A DNA stretch of 64,000 nt from Odiellus spinosus (GCA_963920705.1 OY987227.1:11077602-11141601), one strand, 5' to 3'; positions 13,329-22,396 are shown, counted from the stretch's first letter. The notes: generated from the letters alone by a model not told the origin. Numbers and translations: made by a program.

Positions 13329-13358
13329 TTTCTTTATTTTTTCTTCTTGGATATTTAG
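13329..13358 (+). other. lbx splice acceptor
   Basis: A T-rich tract ends in ATATTTAG immediately before the open frame of the homeobox exon. The frame upstream of the AG does not continue in any ladybird-like sequence. The junction leaves two bases of a split codon (phase 1), followed by GGT AGC AGG GAT CAT. The following residues align with the start of LBX exon 2 in other animals, which supports this exact AG. Confidence 0.8.
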
Positions 13359-13741
13359 ATGGTAGCAGGGATCATTTGAATTTGTTTAGCAATCGACAAC
13401 AGCCAAAAAAGAAGCGAAAAAGTCGAACGGCTTTCACGAATCATCAAATCTTTGAACTGGAGAAAAGATTTCTGTATCAAAAGTATTTATCGCCCGCCGA
13501 TCGTGATGAAATCGCGCAGTCTCTCGGACTGACCAACGCGCAAGTTATCACTTGGTTCCAGAACCGAAGGGCCAAGTTGAAACGCGACATGGAAGAGTTG
13601 AAGAAAGACGTGGACGCCACAACCAAAGTGGTTCACACCACGCTACAGGTGCCCGCCATCTTAGAGAACATTCAAGACCTCAGTCTGCTCAAGAAGGATA
13701 ATCCTCCGCCACATTTGTTGCACAAAGCCAAACAAATATGA
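13359..13741 (+). CDS. lbx: Ladybird-class homeobox gene, terminal coding exon
   Basis: This exon encodes the DNA-binding part of a Ladybird/LBX transcription factor, a nuclear regulator of muscle, heart and neuron identity in other animals. The frame runs from a phase-1 acceptor (AG at 13357-13358, after a T-rich tract) to TGA at 13739-13741, giving about 127 codons. The homeodomain lies at 13412-13591: R5, F8, L16, F20, T47, W48, F49, Q50, N51 and R53 are all present, and [17 protein letters not shown] is the ladybird signature. The arm before it ([18 protein letters not shown]) matches the segment just after the known LBX1 intron, so the intron position is conserved. After the homeodomain come a basic-acidic helix (EELKKDVD) and a short motif, [13 protein letters not shown], which from memory resembles insect Ladybird. 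The usual N-terminal eh1 (FSIDDIL-like) and ALEEL..KTF segments are not in this exon and were not found upstream, so the gene is partial in the window. Confidence 0.96.
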
Positions 13742-13875
13742 TTCAAATATAAATATCATACAAATTAATTAATATTATTATTGAAATCGTCAGAGCTCTA
13801 GACAAGTTATCGTGACATTCGTGATGGAAGACTCTTCGATTTAGATTAACGACGGATTTATACATTATTACAAAA

Positions 13876-13885
13876 AATAAATAAA
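13876..13885 (+). terminator. Overlapping poly(A) signals of lbx
   Basis: Two overlapping AATAAA hexamers (13876-13881 and 13880-13885) lie about 135 bases after the lbx stop codon. A U/G-rich stretch (GGTTTTTG) follows directly. This is the first plausible cleavage signal. Further A-rich AATAAA-like runs near 14595 and 14845 could serve longer 3' UTRs. Confidence 0.55.
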
Positions 13886-14019
13886 AGGTTTTTGAAAAAT
13901 TAGCAATGAAGAAACTTCATCCTTAAAACCATCTCGACTTTCTCATATGTGGAAATATCCCACGGGTTTGATCACTCTTATGATAAAAATTTCAGCGTTA
14001 ATATAATTACATTTAATTC

Positions 14020-14366
14020 TGATTTAATCGAGTTTAATTACGTTTTATTTAGATTTATTCATGATTTTATTCGGATTTGATCGTGATTTTAATCTGATTT
14101 GATCGCGATTATAATCGGATGTAATGCGATTTTAATCGGATTTGATCATGATTTTATTCGGATTTGATCGTGATTTTAATCTGATTTGATCGCGATTATA
14201 ATCGGATGTAATGCGATTTTAATCGGATTTGATCATGATTTTATTCGGATTTGATCGTGATTTTAATCTGATTTGATCGCGATTATAATCGGATGTAATT
14301 CGACTTTAATCGGATTTGATCATGATTTTATTCGGATTTGATCGCGATTTTAATCGGATTTTATTA
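14020..14366 (+). repeat. 87-bp higher-order tandem repeat (4 x about 22 bp)
   Basis: The unit beginning TCATGATTTTATTCGG recurs at 14059, 14146, 14233 and 14320, exactly 87 bases apart. Each 87-mer is built from four related subunits of 22, 22, 22 and 21 bases of the type TGATTTTAATCGGATTTGATC. Copies are nearly identical, so the array is young. A degenerate lead-in starts near 14020. It lies 280-620 bases beyond the lbx stop, possibly in a long 3' UTR. Confidence 0.95.
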
Positions 14367-14990
14367 GGTTGCGTCATATAATTTAAAAATATAAATTATA
14401 CTCAGCCATCTCATTTTAAAAGCCATTGTTAACGACTTAACATATTTGATTAAATCAATTAAATCATGATTAAATTTATAATATCTAATGAACTCGATTA
14501 ATTTGAAATCATATACGAGTGATTATAACTCCAGCGACCGATATAACACAAACATACTAATTTTGAAAGAAGATGAAGTGAAAATAATATTGCGAAGAAA
14601 AATAAAAATAAAAAAAAACTCAACATGGCGATGATGGTTATGTTTATTATTTTTAATAAAACCTAATGGAAAAAAAATGAAATTGTGAAACGAACTCTGC
14701 CACGACTAAAGCGCATTTTGGCTTTTACTCTCAAGAATTTTGCGAATGAATGAATCGCTTTTGTTCCGGGCTTCGTACGTCGACATCAGTGTCGCTTTCC
14801 TTTGATTTTCTATTCAATTTGATAAAAACTTCATTGTGAAAAAATAAAAATAAAAACAAAATTGGAAGAACGAGAAAAAACATTTCGGTGAAAAATCTCC
14901 AAAATAAGAACGATTAAAATACATTGCGAATTATGGGAGGTGGCCTATTTTTAATTTATTCTGTGATATTTTAATTGAATAATAATTAGT
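14367..14990. other. AT-rich lbx 3' flank without a gene
   Basis: No ORF or repeat family is recognised. Several A-rich AATAAA-like strings (about 14595, 14657 and 14845) are potential additional poly(A) signals if the lbx 3' UTR is long. Confidence 0.4.
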
Positions 14991-15087
14991 TTTATTATTA
15001 TTATTAATTATTATTATTATTATTAATTATTATTATTACTATTATTATTATTACTATTACTATTATTATTATTTTTATTATTATTAG
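14990..15087 (+). repeat. TTA trinucleotide microsatellite
   Basis: About 95 bases of interrupted (TTA)n with occasional TAATTA and TTACTA variants. Confidence 0.95.
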
Positions 15088-15307
15088 AGGTCGTTTCGAT
15101 TTTAATTCGCAATATTTACCGTTGAATACTCATTTAATTTAATTTAATTAAATTAATAATGAATTTAAGTTAAACCAAAATGGTATAAATTAATTAAATA
15201 ACGATCATGATGTTAATTACAATTCGTCGCGCGACTCAAAATTTGTTTTATTCGATTTGAGTTTCTTTAATTTCTAAAATAGTCCTAAATGATCCTAACT
15301 TAATTTC

Positions 15308-15655
15308 TGAAAATTAAATTTCCCCCAAAAATAAAATATAGATAATAAATTTTATACAGATGTTGATAATTAATTTTTCATTAAAAATAAAATGTAGAAA
15401 ATTTAAAATTTCCTTAAAAATAAAATGTAGATAAATAAATTTTCTACAGAAATAAAAAGTAGATAATCAATTTATCCTTAAAAATAAAATGTAGCTAATT
15501 TAACTTTCAGCCAAAATAAAATTTCGAGAATTTCATTTTGAGCCAACATAATAATTGGAAAAATTGATTCTCTACAAAATAAAATGTAGATAATTAAATT
15601 TGGTGCAAAAATAAAATGTAGAGAATTGACTTTTTCTGCTAAAAATAAATTTCAA
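15308..15655 (+). repeat. 32-bp minisatellite, about ten degenerate copies
   Basis: The motif AAAAATAAAATGTAGATAA recurs near 15383, 15415, 15448, 15480, 15512, 15576 and 15607, nearly always at 31-34-base steps, with an earlier copy near 15326 and a last degraded copy near 15641. The 64-base gap before 15576 hides one decayed unit. No coding potential. Confidence 0.85.
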
Positions 15656-16340
15656 ATGAATCAAACTTTCCGTAAATCGTAAAAATATCAAAAACAAATT
15701 TTATTAGTCACGAAAAAATTATAAAATTGATCATTTAGGAATAGTTTAGGATTAAAGAGATCTTTCCACATCCCTTCACGTCCGGGTCACAAATTAGACA
15801 AAATCCAAGCCGGTATAATTAATTGAATTTTTAAACCAACGCTGTTAAATTTTCATTTTAAAATTAAGAATTAAAACACCCCAATAAACCAACGAAATTC
15901 GAAACGACGAATCTATTTTTGTATATATACAAAATAGTTATCAACGGTCATTTTTAATTACATATGTATTAATTATAATTATTTATTACCCTCTTAATTA
16001 AATATTAAATTTAATTAGAGGAAAAAACCCAAAAACACTTATTAGTTATTACAATAAACAATATCAAGGATATTTAATTAAACTTTTAAGTTTTACATTA
16101 CGAGTATTATTGGTAATTAATCGAAATTATCTACCCATCTTTAATTACCAATTAAATTAAAATTTAATTAATAAGGAGAGAAAATGGCGTTAAAATTGAT
16201 TAAAACGTAATCATTGTTTTTAGCGCCATCTGCAAGCCAGAGAAGGAAATCTATGATTAAATATACATTAACATAGCGTGCAATATAAAAGGTAAAAATT
16301 GTGTAAATAATGTACGGGAAAAAAACGTTAATTAAACCTA
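15656..16340. other. AT-rich, TAATTA-dense flank
   Basis: No gene seen. TAATTA/TTAATTA cores, which are generic homeodomain sites, are very dense between 15920 and 16190. The strand-minus CTCF-like motif at 16221-16237 is listed separately, as is a near-perfect short palindrome at 15911-15935. Confidence 0.4.
16221..16237 (-). promoter_or_regulatory. CTCF-like motif
   Basis: On the minus strand this reads GCTTGCAGATGGCGCTA, containing the AGATGGCGC(T) core typical of CTCF sites in flies and close to the vertebrate AGGGGGCGC core. It lies outside the recognised repeats, between lbx and the next gene. Confidence 0.4.
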
Positions 16341-16343
16341 CAC

Positions 16344-16412
16344 TAGTTTGCAGCCTTAGAAAAAGGCTTAACTAACACTCGTAAATTATCCTCTTTCTAA
16401 GATTGCAAACTA
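16344..16412 (+). ncRNA. Stem-loop with pre-miRNA-like geometry
   Basis: A 22-base left arm (TAGTTTGCAGCCTTAGAAAA plus 2) pairs with the right arm CTCTTTCTAAGATTGCAAAC plus TA at about 19 of 22 positions, with a loop of about 25 bases. The size suits a Dicer substrate, but the lower stem does not extend. I do not recognise a known miRNA seed. A decayed inverted-repeat element is the alternative. Confidence 0.25.
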
Positions 16413-16890
16413 AATTAAGGTCAACTTGAAAAAATAAAAAATTCTGAATCTCCCCCAATTGTTTTTCGCCGTAAAAACAATTTTTTTCTTATTCAACAAT
16501 AAAAGCAAGCTAAATAATAATTATCATTATCATTAAGAAATTTGATCTTCAACTATATACGCCGTTGTTTTTCATCAAATAACGTAAATGATAATTTTAT
16601 TTTAATTCCCAATTCCCAACCCTATCTCCCTTTCCCGCTGTTTCTCAAACCCTGTTTTTAAATTATATAAATTTCGTGGCCCGACGATTTTATTTTAAAA
16701 AAACTTGTAAATACTTTGTAAAATAGAGTTAAAAACAAATTAAAAACAAAAAATTAAAAAAACAAAAACATTTTTTCAAATCGAAATTGAAATTTGGTAA
16801 TTCAAATTATCTTCCCAGTAAATATGTTATTGCCTACGTCATTATGAAATGACCTGTAATACGCGGACCGGTAAAATCTGGTTAACGATA

Positions 16891-17052
16891 ACCAAAGGTT
16901 AGTAAAGACTCTAATGAGTTTTTAATCTGGGCTTGAAATCCAGAGATCTGCCGTTTTAATTTCTACTGGCATTTGAATAGATGGCGCCAGGGAAGTATGA
17001 TGTGTCGTGACGTCATCTATTTAATTGTCAGTAGAAATTAAAATGGCCAAGA
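16891..17052 (+). repeat. Family H repeat, copy H1, with internal inverted repeat
   Basis: Contains AAAGGTTAGTAAAGACTC, TTTTAATTTCTACTGGCA, AGATGGCGCCAGGGAAGTAT and CGTGACGTCATC. TTTTAATTTCTACTGGCA pairs with TGTCAGTAGAAATTAAAA about 60 bases later, forming a foldback. H2 at 48253-48400 shares the same order of blocks. It ends about 150 bases upstream of the start codon at 17199 and places a CRE palindrome there. Confidence 0.7.
17008..17015. promoter_or_regulatory. CRE palindrome TGACGTCA
   Basis: A full CREB/ATF-type palindrome within repeat H1, about 185 bases upstream of the start codon at 17199. Confidence 0.45.
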
Positions 17053-17198
17053 TTACAAACAGTCGTGTATGTGGCTTTGCTGAGTCTGTTTAGCCTGTCT
17101 CTTTAAATACTAACTTTTGCCGATTACGTTATAACTTATTAAAGCCTTTAATTATATTAATTACATAAGTGTAAAAAAACCAGGGCCCTCGCGAAAAA

Positions 17199-17241
17199 AT
17201 GGCATGGCTCACTGAAATACTTACTCTGCTATACATGTCAA
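17199..17241 (+). CDS. Unrecognised gene, probable first coding exon
   Basis: ATG at 17199 sits in a strong start context (A at -3, G at +4) and opens 14 codons, MAWLTEILTLLYMS, ending one base into a codon at a consensus donor (A|GTAAGT, 17242). The phase-1 end matches the phase-1 start of the coding-like exon at 17682, giving an intron of 440 bases. The joined protein starts with a short hydrophobic segment (ILTLLYM) that could be a signal or membrane helix, although the leading residues lack the usual positive charge. The product is unknown to me. The start was chosen because it is the only ATG before the donor with a suitable context. The gene is 3.5 kb downstream of the lbx stop on the same strand. 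Confidence 0.5.
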
Positions 17242-17681
17242 GTAAGTTTAAAACTTATGTGGGTCATACAAAAAATGTTTTTAAAATTTTAGTAATCTCT
17301 AGTTCATATGTAGCTTTATTTTTAAACAATACTAAAATTTCCTATTTTAGATTTAAATTATAGACCTTTTAAAGATTAATTTATCTTTTAAACACCCCTT
17401 CTTAAGATAATAGACCTTTCCTAATTCGCGCAAGCATAATCAAACAGTTGGCGATTTTTTGTGACTCATTTATTTCACTCTTTAGGCAAGTTGAAATAAA
17501 CGATAATAAGCGGCGCGCATGCAGTTCCTTCTTTGCGGCGCGTTAGAAAACAAGCGCTGAATTTCGTTACCCGTATATTTTCACGTGTGTTTTTAGGCTT
17601 GGCGATATCCCGCGTTTTTTAGTACTCCTGTCTTTTCATTTAGACCTAACCTAATTGATGTACATTTTGTGTTCATATTAG

Positions 17682-17804
17682 CTTACCAGTGCGTGGCATT
17701 GCGTGTTAAAGAAGCCAAACTAACTTGGATCGACAAGGCCTATCGTGAACATGACGAGGATTTTGAAGCTAAGGATCTCATGGATTCATTTCATCCCGTT
17801 ACCG
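17682..17804 (+). CDS. Unrecognised gene, second coding exon
   Basis: A 123-base exon between a clean acceptor (TTCATATTAG, AG at 17680-17681) and a consensus donor (CCG|GTAAGT at 17805). It is phase 1 at both ends, so it encodes 41 codons without shifting frame. The translation begins (T)YQCVALRVKEAKLTW and continues IDKAYREHDEDFEAKD then LMDSFHPVT. This is a charged, probably helical segment with a balanced codon mix and about 47% G+C in an AT-rich setting, which is what a real exon looks like. I know no family with this sequence. Vertebrate neighbours of LBX1 (BTRC, POLL, DPCD, FGF8, TLX1), as I remember them, do not match. Later exons must exist, because the frame stays open into the donor. 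The best guess for the next exon is at 19870, with low confidence. Confidence 0.65.
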
Positions 17805-18357
17805 GTAAGTCAATCTTCTTTATTTTATTTTGGTCGTCAAAAACTGTTGCCCCTACGTAGCATTTTGTGCTGGCAATTGGCCAGTGGCCGGGTATAGGTC
17901 CAAAATTGTAAGTAATATGTGTTCAATTGTATTGCTTGGCCCTACCTGCAATTTTGGCTGGTAAGAGCTTATTATAATGGGATTCATTGTAAATATTGAA
18001 TTATTTATTACTCATGATTGAGATTAATGTGGAGATTTTTACCGAAATTGAGATTTTCGTGGAATTTATGAACAAAAAACTATTAGGTCTATTTAATTTA
18101 ATTTATTGCTCGGGAATAACTGTCAGTTTGAGAACATTTTTCAATCTAACGCAATTGGTTACTTAACAAATAATATGTATGCGTTATCTTACCCGTCTAA
18201 ACGGAAATTAACTGCATTTTAGATTTATATATACTAAACTAAATAGTATTATCAACCCGTGCTATCTTCTCGAATTATAATAGGCTTGGTGATTACCCTG
18301 CCTTTGTCTGTAGTAAATTTAACCGATACTGCGAGTGGGGAAGAGAAAGCAACGTTA

Positions 18358-18365
18358 TGACGTCA
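18358..18365. promoter_or_regulatory. CRE palindrome TGACGTCA
   Basis: Full CREB/ATF palindrome, 110 bases from a second copy at 18468-18475, inside or beside the second intron of the unrecognised gene. Confidence 0.35.
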
Positions 18366-18467
18366 CACTCTAGAATGCGTCTTGAAATTAACGACAGAAG
18401 AGGTTTAATAGATAGGATAATCATTCAGTTCACCTTGTAGAAAACTGTAGACATAATCCGGTAGGCG

Positions 18468-18475
18468 TGACGTCA
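18468..18475. promoter_or_regulatory. CRE palindrome TGACGTCA
   Basis: Second full CREB/ATF palindrome of the pair, in the context GGCGTGACGTCACCTATAAC. Confidence 0.35.
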
Positions 18476-19363
18476 CCTATAACGTGGTTCATTTCCCAAC
18501 ATGATCCATATTTCACTCCGATTAAAGCTGTCAACGATTAAGATCATTTTTATTTTTTTATTCAAATGAACCTGCTTTAATATGGCGTGTTCAATTGACT
18601 ATCAAGGGGGGTCAGTTACATATAACGATATACGATAATTATTTGCTTAAAAGATTATTAGAAACCATAAAAAATTATAAAAATTACGATTGGGATTCGC
18701 TAAGCCCAACTTCATATTTAGGCCGCTAACAATGATTTAAGGAAAGTGTGACGTATTAAAACGTTCTTCGATTAGTCGCGGAGATTCTGACATTTTATCC
18801 ATGTTTTTCAATACATTTGTAATCATTTAAATAGGCCTAGCCAACTCGTAAAAAAACTAGTTAGGCTTAGCATCCCTGTTAAGCGCATTTCATTCTACTT
18901 TTATTTAACAAAATTATAAGTATGAGACTACGCTTCACAATAAGAGCAACGTAACGCAGCCTTTGACAGTGTTCTTGAGGTAGTACTGTCTATTTGGTTT
19001 GATGTTACGGTGTCGAAAATTCGCTAGTAGATGTAAAAACCGCTTCTAGATATCTAACAGCCTAGTTTCTTTATTTAATCAATGTTTAATCAAGATATAA
19101 TCGACGCGCTGTTGATCCAAGATGGATATAAACTTTTAATCCAGCGACGCAATGATTTTATCCAAACTCGAGCGTCATCTTTTCCTAAGCACTAGCCCTC
19201 CATAAACGTTTCAACCCATTCTCTGACTAAAGACACACCCTACTGCCATTATTATCGTAAGCCCGCCTTAAAACCCAGCTTACCTCTTAGTAAACTCCCC
19301 GCGCCATTGTTATTTTAATTGCTTTGCCATTAAATAAGGTTGATTGTACGATCGTACCACGAC

Positions 19364-19378
19364 TGTGGCGCCCTCTAT
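19364..19378 (-). promoter_or_regulatory. CTCF-like motif
   Basis: On the minus strand this reads ATAGAGGGCGCCAC, close to the AG(A/G)(G/T)GGCGC(C/T)A core of CTCF sites. It is not in a recognised repeat. Confidence 0.35.
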
Positions 19379-19869
19379 CCTCCTTAAGACGGAGTTACAG
19401 AATTGTATCTCAATATCAGGCTGTGTTTTCAACGAGCGCGATCGTATTGCATTCTCTATTTCGAAGAAACCACTTATAGGGGAGGCTGGAAAGTAGATTT
19501 TTGTGATGAAAATTTGAAATGATTCTGGTTGAATTGGGGTGTAATTACATTGCTCCCAAACCGGTATCGTTATCCCCTTCTATCTAAATTTTAAAGAGCA
19601 TATAAAATTTTTTTTTTCTTTCTATTTTATGTAAATTCCGAGTGAAACTGACTTCCAAATTTATTAGAGTTATTTGAGGTAATATTGTGATGTTAGGGGA
19701 AAGCGAATAATAATCTAATAATTATATTTTAGTTAATACACGTTATAAAACAAATGTGTTTTACAAAATTAATTTTAATTCGTTATATTTATATTATTTT
19801 AATATTAAAAAAGGGGTACTGTCACAAACTGATAAAAATTTGGTTGAAATGAAAATTTTATTGTTTTAG

Positions 19870-19940
19870 AGGAAGAAAATATTTGCTTTTCCTACAAAAA
19901 ATATCTACTGTCCCTCGATATCAGTACATGTCAAGTATAG
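19870..19940 (+). CDS. Possible third exon of the 17199 gene (tentative)
   Basis: After a pyrimidine-rich acceptor (TTTTATTGTTTTAG) the phase-1 continuation reads (G)AG GAA GAA AAT..., giving EEENICFSYKKYLLSLDISTC and then QV before TAG at 19938. This would close a protein of about 78 residues. The exon is short and the surroundings are AT-rich, so chance openness is a serious alternative. A GT at 19933 could also be a donor. No strong poly(A) signal follows closely. Confidence 0.15.
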
Positions 19941-20156
19941 AGTGTGCCCTGTAGATTACGTTAACCAAAGCGCATTGGATGAAAATTAACGTTCCTACAT
20001 TCTACATCCAGTTAAAATTCGATATTACGATAAACGTGGTGCCAAATTTAAAATTAGAACATTTCATGCAGTGTAGATTACAGTGACATGTTTTTAAACA
20101 AAATTGCGGTTAAGTTAATTAATAACTATAGACAAAGATAAATTTATACAATGATA

Positions 20157-20164
20157 TGACGTCA
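20157..20164. promoter_or_regulatory. CRE palindrome TGACGTCA (duplicated)
   Basis: Carried by the first unit of the 20035-20367 duplication; its twin is at 20317-20324. Context ATATGACGTCACGAG. Confidence 0.35.
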
Positions 20165-20316
20165 CGAGTTTGAAAACTATCAAATAGCAAGCACTGTTTA
20201 AAGGCATGACGTGGTGCCAAATTTATATGGTCGTGTGTAGATTACAGTGACATGTTTTTCAACAAATTGCGGTTACGTTTTTAATAACTTGGCAAAGATA
20301 AATTTATACAATGTTA

Positions 20317-20324
20317 TGACGTCA
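20317..20324. promoter_or_regulatory. CRE palindrome TGACGTCA (duplicated)
   Basis: Twin of the site at 20157-20164, in the second unit of the tandem duplication. Context TTATGACGTCACAAG. Confidence 0.35.
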
Positions 20325-20367
20325 CAAGTTTGAAAAGTATCAAATAGCAAGCACTGTTTAAAGACAT

Positions 20368-22396
20368 AAGTCTTATTAAACTTGTAGAAAGCGTCTACAA
20401 GCGTTTTAGTTAAATAAAATTAGTTAATGTTAAATAGTCAAGAAAAGCACCGTAAAATACGGAAACTAAGTACGAAAAATTTAAGTAATTATAATATATT
20501 AGTTATATTATTGTGCCACATCTAATTAATATAGAAAATGCGTTATCATTTGACGTCTTTTTTGACGCTATCTTAAAAAAATGTGTCAGTGTCCCTTTAA
20601 AAATTTATTCGCGAACAAATTAGTCGACCTCCGCTTCGTACGCGTTACCGCGAATGAATCAAATAAGGGCCTCAACCATCCTCTTATTTTTTATTTTTTT
20701 TTCGGTGGGAAATTTTAATTTAGGAGGCGGAGAGAATTGGGCTTAGCAAAGCACTAGCAGCATCGCCTCGAAAAGTGGGAGGTTGAAATTACAAAGCCGA
20801 CCCACCATTTTATCGGGCCTTTTGTACATGTACGTAAGAGCCATTATATTTCGCCTCCTTCCCTAATAAAAATTATGCTTGGACTTTAATGGCATTAGAT
20901 TACGCAGTTTCCGAAATATATAAAAAAAAAATTTTTGGTCGTCTTTAAGCAGCGCCGCTTTAAGTACCTTTTATTACACGAGAAAATCAGGAGGAAACTA
21001 TAGAAATTTAATGACATTTTAAACGAGGTCATAAGTATTATTTTTTCTATATATTCAATATATCTTTTCAACCCCCAAAATTTTTTTTATAAAGCAGTGC
21101 CCAGAAGCGATAAGAATTTTATGCTAAGTAATTCGTGGTTAATGTAAATTATTAGTTATGGAGGCTGTATGCTAATTGGATAATTCTTTAAGTCATTTTC
21201 GGTTCGGAAAGTTACTTGTTTAATTTCTCAAATTTTAAGGAATAAAAATTAGGTTTAATGGGAGTATGAAACATTTAATCGAAAAATCGTCTGCTAATGA
21301 GTCTTACATATTGTTTCCTGACGTAATTTGCGCATTAATTAGATAAATCTACTGAATTAAATTCAGATATTAACCGTTTGCTTAAAAATAGAACATTTAT
21401 CAATCCAGTTAACTTATCCGCAAAGATAAGATGAAAAATAGTACTCTTATCTGTTTTTATCGGAAAATGGCAACTTAACTTAGAATATTAACCGAGTTAT
21501 GCATTTGGATAAGAAAATTTCAAAATCCATTTTTTTCAAAAATAATGAACATGGTTTTATAGTTTTATTTATTTTATTCTATTTGTAAACTTGTAAATTT
21601 TAAATTTGTCTTTTTTTAACGCGAATCCTAAGAATATAAATTTTCCTGTCCAAGGTTTTACGTTTTAATTCGAATAGCTTGTTAATAGATAAAGCTTCAA
21701 ACGTAAATGTTTAACCAGTCGATATTTTCTTCAAGCCTAGTTTTTTAAGCCTAATTCGTGTATCAAAATCGTACGTTAGGTCGGTTATTGCTTCGTAAAA
21801 GTGTTCGAAAAAAGGCTGGGAAGTTTGCGAAATAAATCAACTGCATGGTCTAGCGGCTAAAAACCATTTATCCCCGTGTATTTCGAATTAGTTTTGCCTC
21901 GTAAAAGTGAATTTTAGCTCGGCTAGAAAATATTTTAACTTTTAACGCCTTTTAGTGTTATTTTTTTTACCACGTTAGAGAACCAGTTAGAAGTATATAT
22001 ACCCGAAAAAGAGGGGCCCCGACCACTGCAGCAGTGATTTCTACCGCCCAAGAAGATCGGTAGGGGGCGAACCCGCAGTTGGCTCCGAAAGCCATAAGGA
22101 AACAATAAATTCACTAGTAATTAAAATGACCTTTGCTTTTATAAGCCGAAATTACTCTGTTGTATTTTGCTCGAGGGATTATTTCGTAAATATAGCGTTG
22201 CTGCTAATAATCCGAAGATTTTTTTAATTGTTTTTAAACTTGCCAAGCAATTCGTGAGGGGAATTTTTACTCCAATTTATTTTTTACATGGTTATCATTT
22301 TCAAGGGTTGATGAAACTTAATTATTTTTATTAAATAAATCAAAGGGCTTGCATCATTCCGTGTAACGGTTATTCAAAAAAACGGTAAAATAGCCT
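20368..22396. other. AT-rich stretch without a recognised gene
   Basis: Two small GC-richer spots stand out: 20620-20860 and 22010-22100. The second contains a short hairpin, CTACCG...CGGTAG, at 22042-22064. No exon, element end or repeat family was recognised. Confidence 0.35.

Larger units (their letters stand above)
1..13358 (+). other. Probable last intron / upstream flank of lbx
   Basis: No open frame in these 13.3 kb matches the conserved N-terminal LBX segments (eh1 motif, or the ALEEL..KTF block that normally abuts the intron). I read the whole interval as intron, or as intron plus 5' flank, of the downstream homeobox exon. It contains element copies (8542-8964, 10279-10515, 10717-11059, 11611-11960, 12802-13200), a degenerate tandem array (7190-7580), an A26 run and two relatively CpG-rich patches, described separately. 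Elsewhere it is AT-rich single-copy-looking DNA. Confidence 0.5.
17861..19860. other. Intron or intergenic DNA with CRE palindromes
   Basis: No further convincing exon is seen. The stretch holds full TGACGTCA palindromes at 18358-18365 and 18468-18475 and a CTCF-like motif at 19364-19378 (minus). An 18420-18530 frame that could follow an AG at 18440 in the right phase was considered but is not distinctive. Confidence 0.4.
20035..20367 (+). repeat. Tandem duplication, unit about 160-175 bp
   Basis: Copy 1 (20035-20207) and copy 2 (20210-20367) share CGTGGTGCCAAATTTA, GTGTAGATTACAGTGACATG, AAAGATAAATTTATACAATG, ATGACGTCAC and CAAATAGCAAGCACTGTTTA in the same order. Copy 2 lacks about 15 bases near its start. 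Each copy carries one TGACGTCA (20157-20164 and 20317-20324). Confidence 0.95.

Noticed and set aside
14990..15087. TTA tract considered as a CRISPR-like or regulatory array
   Set aside because: Simple trinucleotide microsatellite without spacers.
18441..18540. Alternative third exon for the gene at 17199 (AG at 18439-18440, 33 codons to TAA)
   Set aside because: In phase but with a weak pyrimidine tract, and the peptide is undistinguished; an open run of this length is likely by chance.
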